A stretch of DNA of 64,000 nucleotides from Roseicella sp. DB1501 (GTDB lineage: Bacteria > Pseudomonadota > Alphaproteobacteria > Acetobacterales > Acetobacteraceae), in the NCBI RefSeq assembly GCF_013112485.1, contig NZ_JABFHG010000001.1, positions 186,001 through 250,000 of the forward strand, in the 5' to 3' direction. Within the stretch, counting starts at the first letter, position 1. Each line of letters begins with the position of its first letter. Both the position numbers and the translations under genes were made by a program. Positions 31,281-39,456 of the stretch are shown here, in pieces. Below the pieces are notes generated by a model, which worked only from the letters and a program-made list of their open reading frames with translations, had not been told where the DNA came from and made no database searches.

Positions 31281-32506
31281 CGCCGGAGGCGGCGGCCGCC
31301 GCGGCGCTGCTGACGCCCGAGGCGGTGCGCAGCCGCGCGGCGGAGATCCACGCCCTCGGCCTGGAGGACCGGCTGCAGGCCTGGCGCCTGCAGCCGGAGC
31401 GGCTGGCGGCGGCGGCCGATGCCGTGGCGGCGGTGGTGCGGGACCGGCATCCCGATCTGCGGGTGCCGCCGCATACGCGCTGGCGTCACCTGCTGCCGGA
31501 CGGCGCCTCGCTGCTGGCCCTGATCGCCGCGCGGCTCGACCACGACCCGGCGGCGCTGCTGCGGGCGCGGATGGACCTCATCATCCTCTCCGTGCTGCTC
31601 GATGCCGGGGCGGGGATGAGCTGGCGCTACATCGACCTCGAGACGGGCCGCTGCCACACGCGCTCCGAGGGGCTGGCCCTGGCGAGCCTCGCCATGTTCG
31701 CCCGCGGCGACTTCGCCGATGACGGCCGCTCCCCCCGCGCCGATGCGGCGCGGCTCGCCGGCATGACGGCCGAGGCGCTGGGCCGCGGCTTCCAGGCCGG
31801 GCCGGACAACCCTCTGGCCGGGCTGGAGGGCCGCGCCGCGCTGCTCCGCCGGCTCGGCGAGACCATGGCGGCATCGCCCGGCGTCTTCGGCCAGGTCTAT
31901 CCGCCGCGGCCGAGCGGGCTGATCGACGGCCTCACCGCCGAGATCACCGAGGGCAGCCTGCCGGCGCGCAGCATCCTCATCGCGCTGCTGCGGCATCTCG
32001 GCCCGATCTGGCCGGGGCGGGAGGCGCTGGGCGGCGTCAATCTCGGCGATTGCTGGCGCCATCCCGGCATCCGCCGCGCCGATGCGACGAACGGCCTGAT
32101 CCCCTTCCACAAGCTCTCGCAATGGCTGGCCTATTCGCTGATCGAGACGCTGGAGCTGGCCGGCATCGCGGTCTCCGGCACCGAGGCGCTGACAGGCCTG
32201 CCGGAATACCGCAATGGCGGCCTCTTCCTCGATCTGAGGGTGATCGCGCCGCGCGACCCCTCGCTGCTGGAGATGGAGCACGCGCCCGGCGACCTGGCGA
32301 TCGTCGAATGGCGGGCGTTGACCGTTGCGCTGCTCGATGCCGTGGCACCGCTGGTGCGGGCGAGGCTCGGGCTGGACGAGGCGGCCTTCCCCCTCGCCCG
32401 GGTGCTGGAGGGCGGCACCTGGTGGGCCGGCCGCCGCCTCGCCCGCGAGCGCCGCGCCGATGGCGGCCCGCCGCTGCGCATCGTCAGCGATGGCACAGTC
32501 TTCTGA
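31277..32506 (+). CDS. URC4/Urg3 family protein (DUF1688)
   Basis: 409 residues with a GTG start (31277) overlapping the URC1 stop by GTGA; GGGGGAG lies just before. Matches DUF1688: SRAAEIHALGLEDRLQ, PPHTRWRHLLP, DAGAGMSWRYIDLETG, FPDNPLAGLEGR-like GPDNPLAGLEGRAALLRRLG, and GTPFHKLSQWLAYSL-like GLIPFHKLSQWLAYSLIETLE. In fungi Urc4 works with Urc1 in the URC route that degrades uracil through a ribosylurea intermediate; its exact reaction is still not settled. The tight pair here indicates a bacterial form of that route. Confidence 0.88.
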   Translation: MTPEAAAAAALLTPEAVRSRAAEIHALGLEDRLQAWRLQPERLAAAADAVAAVVRDRHPDLRVPPHTRWRHLLPDGASLLALIAARLDHDPAALLRARMDLIILSVLLDAGAGMSWRYIDLETGRCHTRSEGLALASLAMFARGDFADDGRSPRADAARLAGMTAEALGRGFQAGPDNPLAGLEGRAALLRRLGETMAASPGVFGQVYPPRPSGLIDGLTAEITEGSLPARSILIALLRHLGPIWPGREALGGVNLGDCWRHPGIRRADATNGLIPFHKLSQWLAYSLIETLELAGIAVSGTEALTGLPEYRNGGLFLDLRVIAPRDPSLLEMEHAPGDLAIVEWRALTVALLDAVAPLVRARLGLDEAAFPLARVLEGGTWWAGRRLARERRADGGPPLRIVSDGTVF

Positions 32507-32509
32507 ACT

Positions 32510-32620
32510 CCCCACGGCGTCGCTGCGCGCCGTCGTGGGGCCCCCCTGGGATCCCTCCTGAACCTTGATCCGTCACAGCCTGCCGCGACTTGGCCGCAGC
32601 AGGGCAACGGGCGGCGACGG
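32510..32620 (+). repeat. AB-family composite palindromic repeat (AB-3)
   Basis: Starts GAACTCCCC right at the TGA stop of the URC4 gene. Module A, 32510-32540: CCCCACGGCG, loop TCGCTGCG, CGCCGTCGTGGGG. Module B, 32571-32620: CGTCACAGCCTGCCGCGAC, TTG, GCCGCAGCAGGGC, AACGGGCGGCGACGG. It separates the convergent URC4 and LysR genes. Confidence 0.75.
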
Positions 32621-32636
32621 GTGCTGCGATGCTGGC

Positions 32637-33548
32637 TCAGCGCTCCGACCGCAGCACCGGGAGGGCGGCGAGGCGTGGCGCGGCGAAGTCGAGGAAGGCA
32701 CGCACCCGCGCCGGCAGCAGCCGCGCCGAGGGGAAGACGAGCGAGACCGGCAGCACCGGCGGCTCGGCCTCGCGCAGCAGCCGCACCAGCGCGCCGGAGG
32801 CGAGCTCCGCCTCCATCTGATAGGAAAGCGCGCTCAGGACGCCATGCCCCGCCACCGCGGCGGCGACCGCGGCGCGCGCCTCGTTCACCGCGAAGCGCCC
32901 GGGCAGGCGCAGCGTCGCCGCTTCCCCGCCCTGCCCGCGGAAGCGCCATTCCGCTGGCGTCGCGCGGCTGTGGAAGAGGATGACGTCATACGCCGCGAGG
33001 TCCTCCGGCCGCGCCGGCACGCCGCGCCGGGCCAGGTAGTCCGGACTCGCCGCGACCAGCCGCCGGACGCTGCCGAGGCGCCGCGCCACCAGCCCGCCCT
33101 CGGTCAGCGGCCCGATGCGCAGCGCGACATCGATCCCCTCCTCCACCAGGTCGAGATTGCGGTCGCTGAGCTGCAGCTCCGCCGTCACCATGGGCTGCTC
33201 GCCGAGGAAGGCGGTGACGACCGGCGCCACGTGCAGCCGGCCGAAGACGAGCGGCGCGGTGACGCGCAGGCGGCCGCGCAGGGACGCCGCCTCGCCGGCC
33301 GCCGCCGAGACCGCCTCGGCATAATCGGCCAGCAGCCGCCGGGCCCGGTCCGCGAGGTGGCGCCCCGCCTCGGTCGGTGCCAGGCGGCGGGTGCTGCGCT
33401 CGAGCAGCCGGACGCCGAGCCGCTCCTCCAGCCCGGCCAGCATGCGGGACATGGCAGGCGGCGACTGGCCATGCCGCCGCCCGGCCGCGGCGAGGCTGCC
33501 GGCCTCGATCGCCGCCAGAAAGAGGCGCAATTCGTCGAGCCGATCCAT
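32637..33548 (-). CDS. LysR family transcriptional regulator
   Basis: 303 residues. N-terminal winged HTH: ELRLFLAAIEAGSLAAAGRRHGQSPPAMSRMLAGLEERLGVRLLERSTRRLAPTEAG, then the inducer-binding periplasmic-type domain (LRGRLRVTAPLVFGRLHVAPVVTAFL, GIDVALRIGPL). The CrgA/DmlR-like subgroup (RLRVTAPxxFG) fits. It is divergent from a PPOX-family gene at 33645 with 96 bases between, so it probably controls that gene and itself from this intergenic region. Confidence 0.93.
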   Translation of the reverse strand: MDRLDELRLFLAAIEAGSLAAAGRRHGQSPPAMSRMLAGLEERLGVRLLERSTRRLAPTEAGRHLADRARRLLADYAEAVSAAAGEAASLRGRLRVTAPLVFGRLHVAPVVTAFLGEQPMVTAELQLSDRNLDLVEEGIDVALRIGPLTEGGLVARRLGSVRRLVAASPDYLARRGVPARPEDLAAYDVILFHSRATPAEWRFRGQGGEAATLRLPGRFAVNEARAAVAAAVAGHGVLSALSYQMEAELASGALVRLLREAEPPVLPVSLVFPSARLLPARVRAFLDFAAPRLAALPVLRSER

Positions 33549-33644
33549 TCTTCCGCCATCTGGAATGCTGCCTTGCGATCAGGCCCCATTCCTGGCCTGC
33601 GGCGCAATGCCCATCCTTTCCGGCGACGCAGCAGGAGGACGGAT

Positions 33645-34196
33645 ATGGGCCGGCACTACGCACGCATCGCCTTCACGCCCGCCGTGCAGGCCGAGCAGCA
33701 GCGGATCGGCTCGCAGGCGCATTACGCCCGGATGGCCGAGGCGGGACGCGAGGATGACGCCCTCACCGCGGCCGAGGCCGCCTTCATCGCGGCGCGCGAC
33801 AGCGTCTACATGGCGACCGTCTCGGAGAGCGGCTGGCCCTATCTGCAGCATCGCGGCGGGCCGCCCGGCTTCGTCGCGGTGCTGGATGCGCGGCACATCG
33901 CCTTCGCCGAGCTCGCCGGCAACCGCCAGCAGGTTTCGCGCGGCAACCTCGCGGGCGATGGCCGCGTGGCGCTGTTCTTCATGGATTATCCGAACCGCCG
34001 GCGGTTGAAGCTGCTCGGCCATGCGCGGCTGGTGGAGGATGATCCGGCGCTGCTGGCGCGGCTCGCGCCGCCGGGCCGGGCGCCGCGCGCCGAGGCGGCG
34101 ATGCTGATCGAGGTGGCAGGCTTCGAGTGGAACTGCCCGCAGCACATCACCCCGCGCTACAGCGTCGCGGAATGGGCGGCGCTGGCGCGCGAGTGA
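33645..34196 (+). CDS. Pyridoxamine 5'-phosphate oxidase family protein
   Basis: 183 residues. PPOX split beta-barrel: FIAARDSVYMATVSESGWPYLQHRGGPPGFVAVLDARHIAFAELAGNRQQVSRGNLAGDGRVALFFMDYPNRRRLKLLGHARLVEDDP. Binds FMN or F420 and acts as a small reductase/oxidase; these are not true PdxH. Ribosome site AGGAGGACGGAT before ATG 33645. Divergent from, and probably regulated by, the LysR gene. Only 12 bases separate its stop from the convergent SDR. Confidence 0.88.
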   Translation: MGRHYARIAFTPAVQAEQQRIGSQAHYARMAEAGREDDALTAAEAAFIAARDSVYMATVSESGWPYLQHRGGPPGFVAVLDARHIAFAELAGNRQQVSRGNLAGDGRVALFFMDYPNRRRLKLLGHARLVEDDPALLARLAPPGRAPRAEAAMLIEVAGFEWNCPQHITPRYSVAEWAALARE

Positions 34197-34208
34197 TGGC
34201 GCCCGGTA

Positions 34209-35024
34209 TCACACCGGTCCGGCGGAGGTCAGGCCGCCATCGACCACGATCTCGGTCGCAGTGATGTATTTCGCCTCCTCGCTGGCGAGGAAGAGCACGG
34301 CATGCGCGATGTCCCAACCCGTGCCCATATGGCCGACGGGCACGCTGGCATGGCGCTTGGCGATCAGCGCCTCGGCATCGTTGGCGCCGAGCTGGCGCAC
34401 CAGCCGGTGCTCGACCAGCGGCGTGTGCATCAGCCCGGGCACGACGGTGTTGCAGCGGATGCCCTTCTTCGCATAGCCGAGCGCGACCGATTTCGAGAAG
34501 GCGATGATGCCGGCCTTGCTCGCCGAATAGGCACTGTGCACGCGCGCGGTCGACATGCGCAGCCCGGCGACGGAGGAGATGTTCACCACCGCGCCGGCGC
34601 CCTGCCGCTCCATCACCGGCAGCACGTATTTGCAGCCGAGGAAGGCGGTCTTCAGGTTCATGTCGATCTGCCGATCCCAGACCTCCTCCGGCATGTCGGC
34701 CGGCCCGCCGGGATGCGAGCCGCCGACATTGTTGATCAGCACGTCGATGCGGCCGAAGCGGTCGAGGCAGGCGGCGACCGCCGCCTCGACCTGCTCCGCC
34801 GCCAGCATGTCGGCGCGATGCGCAATGGCGGTGCCGCCCTCGCCGAGGATGATGTCACGCGTCTCCGCGGCCGCCGCCTCGTTGACGTCGATGCCGAAGA
34901 GCTGCGCGCCGGCGCGGGCGAGCAGCACCGCGGTCGCCTTGCCATTGCCCCAGCCCGGCCCGACCGAGCCCGCGCCGGTGACCAGTGCCACCTTGCCATC
35001 CAGCCTGAACACCGCGTCCTCCAC
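34209..35024 (-). CDS. SDR family oxidoreductase
   Basis: 271 residues. The glycine motif is enlarged (TGAGSVGPGWGNG instead of TGxxxGIG), then DVN for the adenosine acid, NNVGGSHPGGPAD, VVNISSVAGLR with Ser, and YSASKAG with Tyr/Lys; ends SEEAKYITATEIVVDGGLTSAGPV. The extended glycine loop is known in a subgroup of 3-oxoacyl-like SDRs. Substrate unknown. Convergent with the PPOX protein. Confidence 0.88.
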   Translation of the reverse strand: MEDAVFRLDGKVALVTGAGSVGPGWGNGKATAVLLARAGAQLFGIDVNEAAAAETRDIILGEGGTAIAHRADMLAAEQVEAAVAACLDRFGRIDVLINNVGGSHPGGPADMPEEVWDRQIDMNLKTAFLGCKYVLPVMERQGAGAVVNISSVAGLRMSTARVHSAYSASKAGIIAFSKSVALGYAKKGIRCNTVVPGLMHTPLVEHRLVRQLGANDAEALIAKRHASVPVGHMGTGWDIAHAVLFLASEEAKYITATEIVVDGGLTSAGPV

Positions 35025-35096
35025 TCATTCTGCTTGAGGGCGGACTATCCGGGGCGCTGGCGGATGCCGCAAGGCCCGCCAGGATGAGCGTCCGGA

Positions 35097-35768
35097 TCAG
35101 GCGGCGGTGTGGCGGAACATGAACCGGCGCGCCTCCTCGTCCATCTCGGTCTTGAAGGCGTGCCTGTCCTTGATCGCCGCCGCGCGCTGCGCCGCCGGCC
35201 GGGCGCTGATCGCCTCGAAATGCCGCCGCACATTCGGCAGCGCGGCCCAGCCGGCCTCGCCCAGGACGAAGGGCGCCGCCCGCTCCCAGCCCCAGGCCGC
35301 CATGTCGACGAGGGAATAGCTGTCGCCGACCAGCCACTCCCGCCCCTCCAGCCGGTCGTTCAGGATGCCCCAGTGACGCTTCGCCTCGAACTCGTAGCGC
35401 GAGACGGCATAGTCGTTGCCCGGCGGCGCGAAATGCCGGAAGTGCACGCACTGGCCGGAATAGGGGCCGATGCCGGTGGCGATGAACATCAGCCAGGACA
35501 GCGTCTCCCCGGCATGCGCGCCCTCGGGCAGGAACTGCCCGGTCTTCTCCGCGAGATAGAGCAGGATGGCGTTGGAATCGAAGACCGGCTCGCCGTCATC
35601 GACGATGGCGGGCGCCTTGGAGTTCGGGTTGATGGCGACGTAGTTGGGAGCGAATTGCTCGCCCTTGCGCGTGTCGAGCGGCACGGCCTCGTAGGGCAGG
35701 CCGCTTTCCTCGAGGAAGAGCGCGACCTTCATCGGGTTCGGTGCGGTGTTGTAGTAAAATTTCAGCAC
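35097..35768 (-). CDS. Glutathione S-transferase family protein (GstB/YfcG-like)
   Basis: 223 residues with a GTG start at 35768 after GAGGAGGGCCTC. Thioredoxin-fold domain: KFYYNTAPNPMKVALFLEESGLPYEAVPLDTRKGEQFAPNYVAINPNSKAPAIVDDG, with FDSNAILLYLAEKTG for the glutathione gamma-Glu site. The helical domain has DYAVSRYEFEAKRHWGILNDRLEGREWLVGDSYSLVDMAAWGW. The Asn in 'YYNTAPNP' is the catalytic type of the Nu/YfcG class, with disulfide reductase activity. 73 bases separate it from the SDR downstream. Confidence 0.92.
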   Translation of the reverse strand: MLKFYYNTAPNPMKVALFLEESGLPYEAVPLDTRKGEQFAPNYVAINPNSKAPAIVDDGEPVFDSNAILLYLAEKTGQFLPEGAHAGETLSWLMFIATGIGPYSGQCVHFRHFAPPGNDYAVSRYEFEAKRHWGILNDRLEGREWLVGDSYSLVDMAAWGWERAAPFVLGEAGWAALPNVRRHFEAISARPAAQRAAAIKDRHAFKTEMDEEARRFMFRHTAA

Positions 35769-36001
35769 GAGGCCCTCCTCGGTCGGTGGCCGCGGATGGG
35801 AGCGCAGATGGCGCGCCGCCGCAAGCTCGTGCCCATTCGCCGGCAGCGGCCGCGTCTCCGGCGCGCAGTCGAGCACCCCGATCGAGCGTCCCTCAGGACG
35901 GCCAGAATGATGCGCGTCCGGTTGCCGGTCGGATGGCCGGCCACGCGCCATCAACCTTGCATCGGGCCGGGCGTTGGCGGCCGGTCGATGGGAGAGGCGG
36001 G

Positions 36002-37279
36002 ATGGGCGAGGGCAAGACACGGCGCGGGATCATTCAGGCGAGCGGTCTCGCCGCCGCGGGCCTCGCCACGGGGGGCGCCGGCGCGCCGGGCTATCCGCCC
36101 CCCTCGCCGCTTGATGCCGGCGGCGTGCAGGAGGGCCGGGTCGCCTTCCCGCCCTGGCGCGGCGAGGCGGACCCGCCGGGCGAGCCGCCGCCGGCGCCGC
36201 TGCCGCCCGGGGAACGGGTTGGTTTCGCCGTCATCGGCCTCGGCCGCATCAGCCTCGAGCAGGTGCTGCCGGCCTTCGCAAGCTGCCGCCTCGCGCGCCC
36301 CACGGCGCTGGTCAGCGGCTCGCCGGAGAAGGCGGCGCTGGTCGCGCGGCAATACGGCATCCGGCCGGAGGCGGTGCATGGCTATGCGCAGCTCGAGCGG
36401 CTGCGCGACGATCCGGCGGTGCAGGCCGTCTACATCGCCCTGCCGAATGCGATGCACCGCGAATACACCGAGCGCGCCGCGGCGATCGGCAAGCATGTGC
36501 TGACCGAGAAGCCGATGGCCACGAGCGCCGAGGATTGCGCCGCGATGATCGCCGCCTGCGCCCAGACGGATGTGCGGCTGATGGTCGCCTATCGCTGCCA
36601 GTACGAGCAGGTGAACCGCGCCGCCATCCGCGCCGTGCAATCCGGCGCGCTCGGCCGGCTCCGCTTCCTGCAGGCCGCGAACCTGCAATCCAACGGTCCC
36701 GGGCCGCAATGGCGCTACAGCCGGCAGCTCGCCGGCGGCGGCGCGCTGCCCGACATCGGCCTCTACTGCCTGAACGCCGCCCGCTACCTCAGCGGCGAGG
36801 AGCCGGTCGAGGTGGTGGCGCAGGCCTGGAGCCCGCCGGGCGATGCGCGCTTCGCCGAGGTGGAGGAGAGCATGGCCTTCACGCTCCGCTTCGCCTCCGG
36901 CTTCCTGGCGCAGGCGCAATCCAGCTACGGCGCCTATCAGGAGAAATCCTGCCGCCTGGCCGGCGAGCGCGGCAGCCTGCTGCTGGAAGACGCCTTCGCC
37001 TATCGCGGCCAGCGGCTGCGGCTGTTCCGGCGCGAGGGCGATGCCGGCCTCGAACAGATGCCGCAGCTGCATCCTCGCAACCAGTTCGCGCTCGAGCTCG
37101 ACCACATGGCGCGCTGCGTGCGCGAGTCGCGGCGGCCGCACACGCCGGGCGAGGAAGGGCTGCGCGACCAGCAGATCATGGAGGCGATTGTCCGCTCGGC
37201 CGAAAGCGGCAGGCCGGAAGCCATCCCGCCCCTGCCGTCGGAGTTGCCGGTGCGTGGCCCGGCGCCCGATCCGGCGTGA
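36002..37279 (+). CDS. Gfo/Idh/MocA family oxidoreductase with export signal (glucose-fructose oxidoreductase-like)
   Basis: 425 residues. The start KTRRGIIQASGLAAAGLATGGAGAPG is a twin-arginine signal, followed by a Pro-rich linker to about residue 75. The Rossmann domain is VGFAVIGLGRISLEQVLPAF, then ALPNAMHREYTERAAAIGKHVLTEKPMAT (the EKP motif), and the C-terminal domain with GGGALPDIGLYCLNAARYLSGEEP. It resembles the periplasmic glucose-fructose oxidoreductase of Zymomonas, with tightly bound NADP. ATG at 36002 follows GGGAGAGGCGG. Likely periplasmic sugar oxidoreductase. Confidence 0.88.
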   Translation: MGEGKTRRGIIQASGLAAAGLATGGAGAPGYPPPSPLDAGGVQEGRVAFPPWRGEADPPGEPPPAPLPPGERVGFAVIGLGRISLEQVLPAFASCRLARPTALVSGSPEKAALVARQYGIRPEAVHGYAQLERLRDDPAVQAVYIALPNAMHREYTERAAAIGKHVLTEKPMATSAEDCAAMIAACAQTDVRLMVAYRCQYEQVNRAAIRAVQSGALGRLRFLQAANLQSNGPGPQWRYSRQLAGGGALPDIGLYCLNAARYLSGEEPVEVVAQAWSPPGDARFAEVEESMAFTLRFASGFLAQAQSSYGAYQEKSCRLAGERGSLLLEDAFAYRGQRLRLFRREGDAGLEQMPQLHPRNQFALELDHMARCVRESRRPHTPGEEGLRDQQIMEAIVRSAESGRPEAIPPLPSELPVRGPAPDPA

Positions 37280-37389
37280 GGAAACAGGCGCGCAGCAAGG
37301 CTCATGAGGAAGCGCTCGTGATGCCGCTACAGGCGAACTTCGGCACGGCTCGCACGCTCTGTCGCCGACGCACCGTGACGGAGTGAATG

Positions 37390-37578
37390 ATGCCGCGCCT
37401 TTTCCTGATCCTGCCGGCCCTGTTGCTGCTGAGCCTCGCCGCCTGCCAGCGGGAAGGTCCGGCGGAGCGCGCCGGCCGCAGCCTCGACAAGGCGGGGCAG
37501 ACGGTGCGCGACACCGTCGATCCGCCGAAAGGCCCGGCCGAGCGTCTCGGCCGTTCGGTCGATCGCACGATCAACTAG
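37390..37578 (+). CDS. Small lipoprotein with a repeated motif
   Basis: 62 residues. Signal LFLILPALLLLSLAAC (lipobox LAAC) and a short mature part with two related blocks: GPAERAGRSLDK and GPAERLGRSVDR. This amphipathic repeat recalls other tiny 'entericidin-like' or YajG-type lipoproteins, but I cannot assign it. Two ATGs are adjacent (37387, 37390); ACGGAG is better spaced from the second. Hairpins follow the gene. Confidence 0.7.
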   Translation: MPRLFLILPALLLLSLAACQREGPAERAGRSLDKAGQTVRDTVDPPKGPAERLGRSVDRTIN

Positions 37579-37676
37579 CCGGCTGCGCGGCCCTCATGGG
37601 AGAATCCATGTGGGCCGCGGATCGGCAGACGGTTCAATAGTCCCGCTGTCACCCAGTTGGGCAGGAGCGTCATTGC

Positions 37677-37701
37677 CCTGCATCATCCCCCATGATGCAG
37701 G
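37677..37701. terminator. Perfect hairpin between convergent genes
   Basis: CCTGCATCAT (37677-37686), loop CCCCC, ATGATGCAGG (37692-37701), a 10-bp perfect stem. An upstream imperfect hairpin at 37586-37617 (GCGGCCC/GGGCCGC) precedes it. It lies between a lipoprotein gene and a convergent receiver gene, so a bidirectional terminator is likely, though there is no T-run. Confidence 0.5.
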
Positions 37702-37734
37702 ACAGATTTGCTCACTCAGACCCGGTCGGGACAG

Positions 37735-38157
37735 TCAGACATGCCGGTCGGCATCGCTCGTCCGCAACACCGGCTCGTGCTTCGCATCCGGCCCGATCAT
37801 GTCGTGCAGCACGGCGGCGGCAAGGGAGGGGGTGAAGGGCTTGGCGAGGAAGCGCGAGCCGTTCACCGCCTGTCCTTCCTCCGCGCCGCCATAGCGACCC
37901 GAGGCGTAGACGACCGGCAGCTGCGGCCGGATCACCCGCGCCGCCCGCGCCAGCGCGAATCCATCGGAACCGCCCGGCAGGTTGATGTCGGTCAGCATCG
38001 CCGCGATATCGTCGCGGTCGCAGACAAGCGTCAGCGCCTCCTTCGCATCGGCGGCCTCCAGCACCTCGAAGCCGCCATCACTGAGCGCATCGACCAATGT
38101 AAGACGAACAAGAAAGTCATCCTCGACCACGAGCAGCACGGGTGGTTCGGCCTGCAT
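37735..38157 (-). CDS. Single-domain response regulator (receiver only)
   Basis: 140 residues. Acidic residues VVEDD (about 11-14), phosphoacceptor Asp57 in LTDINLPGGSDGF, Lys106 in FLAKPFTP, no output domain. The Ser/Thr position reads VVYASGRYGG. This is the receiver type often partnered with HWE-kinase signalling in alphaproteobacteria. A tail of about 25 residues follows. The ribosome site is modest. The kinase is not adjacent. Confidence 0.9.
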   Translation of the reverse strand: MQAEPPVLLVVEDDFLVRLTLVDALSDGGFEVLEAADAKEALTLVCDRDDIAAMLTDINLPGGSDGFALARAARVIRPQLPVVYASGRYGGAEEGQAVNGSRFLAKPFTPSLAAAVLHDMIGPDAKHEPVLRTSDADRHV

Positions 38158-38838
38158 TCCCTGGGTTCCCCCTGCCTCGCCCTAGGCAAGCGCCGACTTC
38201 CGGCTCCGTTGCCCTGCAGCGCTGTGACGAGCGCGTGACTGCGCCGTCACCCCTGCGTCCATTGCATGATCGAAAAACCTGCTTACGCACTGCTTTCCGT
38301 TGCATCGCGGAGACAATTTGTCACGCCACCGCTGCCGTTCCGCAAACCTGCTGGGAAGTTTCTATGGCATGAGCGCGTGGCGCGCATCTTCACACAGCAG
38401 CACTCTTAAGAAGATGTGATCCCGTCGTCATGCGTCGCATTGCGATGTGGCAATGCCCGGTATGGCTGCATATCACTTCGAGAGGATCGAGTTGCCGACG
38501 CAAGGATCGACGACCGCGGCGGATCGTCGATGGCGGGCGATGCCGCATCATGCGCGCCGGCATCGACGACGCCGTCATGATGCCCGCTACGGCACAATCG
38601 CCATATCGCAACGTCTAGTCAGCGTCGCCGCGATGGGCAATGGCGTCCGTCGTGGCGAGGCCACGTCTCCGCATAACCACGAACGGACAGTATTGCGAAG
38701 TTGCTTTCACATGGCGGCAGCGTCGCAATGCGACGACGGAACACAGGTGCTGCACCGTCCTGCGAGCATCGGCGAAAGGGCGCGTGTCGGCGGCCGCGCC
38801 GCGCGGGCCCGCGACGATCGCGCGCAGCCGCGACCCGC
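38158..38838. other. Long intergenic region of lower GC with three consecutive hairpins
   Basis: 681 bases with no credible gene. From about 38240 to 38720 it is distinctly less GC-rich than the rest. It contains a perfect 7-bp stem (GCATTGC 38437-38443, GCAATGC 38450-38456), an 8-bp stem (ATCGACGA 38506-38513, TCGTCGAT 38524-38531) and an 8-bp inverted repeat (GCATCATG 38545-38552, CATGATGC 38576-38583). Several short frames overlap it on both strands with poor codon bias. It may encode a structured RNA or be decayed foreign DNA. Confidence 0.45.
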
Positions 38839-39324
38839 TTAGCCGATCTCGCGCCGGGGCAGACGCACGCAGAGCGGCACTGCGGGACCGGCCTTCGCCC
38901 GCAGCCGCTTCGGCCGTCGCGCCGCGCCACGCTTGTCGGCGCTCACCGCCGTATCCCGGCGCAGGCTGGTGAGGCAGGGCGACCGTGGCTCCCGAGTCAC
39001 CGGCGCCATGCGGAAGGCATGCGTGATGCGCGGCACCGCCACCTCCTCGGTCGGCTCGGGCAGCGGCGGCAGGATGCGCGGCACGCGCAGGGCCGGCCGC
39101 CGCGGCGGCGGCTTCTGGCCGGCGGATTTCACCATGACCAGCGCCCCGGTCGCCCGCGCCTCGCCGGGCAACATCGCGGGGGCCGTGGCGAGCAGGATGG
39201 CAGCCAGGCACAGCCCGGCCCATCCCGCGCGCGCCCGGCCGCAACCGACCCTCTCCGCCAGGCGCGAGGGCAGCGCGTCGGACCGCCGGAGTGCGTCCTC
39301 CGGCCAACCATGGGCAGACGTCAT
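38839..39324 (-). CDS. Hypothetical protein with one membrane/signal segment
   Basis: 161 residues. No known family. One hydrophobic helix (about residues 30-52: RAGWAGLCLAAILLATAPAMLPGEARA) follows a basic stretch, consistent with a signal peptide or single anchor; the rest is Pro/Arg rich (SAGQKPPPRRPALRVPRILPPLPEPTEE, then KRGAARRPKRLRAKAGPAVPL). The ATG at 39324 lacks a strong ribosome site. It might be a spurious frame in GC-rich DNA, but no competing gene on either strand is better. Confidence 0.4.
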   Translation of the reverse strand: MTSAHGWPEDALRRSDALPSRLAERVGCGRARAGWAGLCLAAILLATAPAMLPGEARATGALVMVKSAGQKPPPRRPALRVPRILPPLPEPTEEVAVPRITHAFRMAPVTREPRSPCLTSLRRDTAVSADKRGAARRPKRLRAKAGPAVPLCVRLPRREIG

Positions 39325-39456
39325 CACCACCGCGCTATCACGCAGGCCGACCCCCGGCAAACCTTGTTTTTCCGCATCGACCGGCTACCGCCATCCGGGC
39401 CGCCGCAAATCCGACCAGATGCGCAGGCATTCTGTACCGGAATCGGGAGTGAAGCC

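Noticed and set aside
38390-38618. Short frames (60-75 codons) in the low-GC region
   Set aside because: No ribosome sites, no homology signal that I recognise; they overlap the hairpins.
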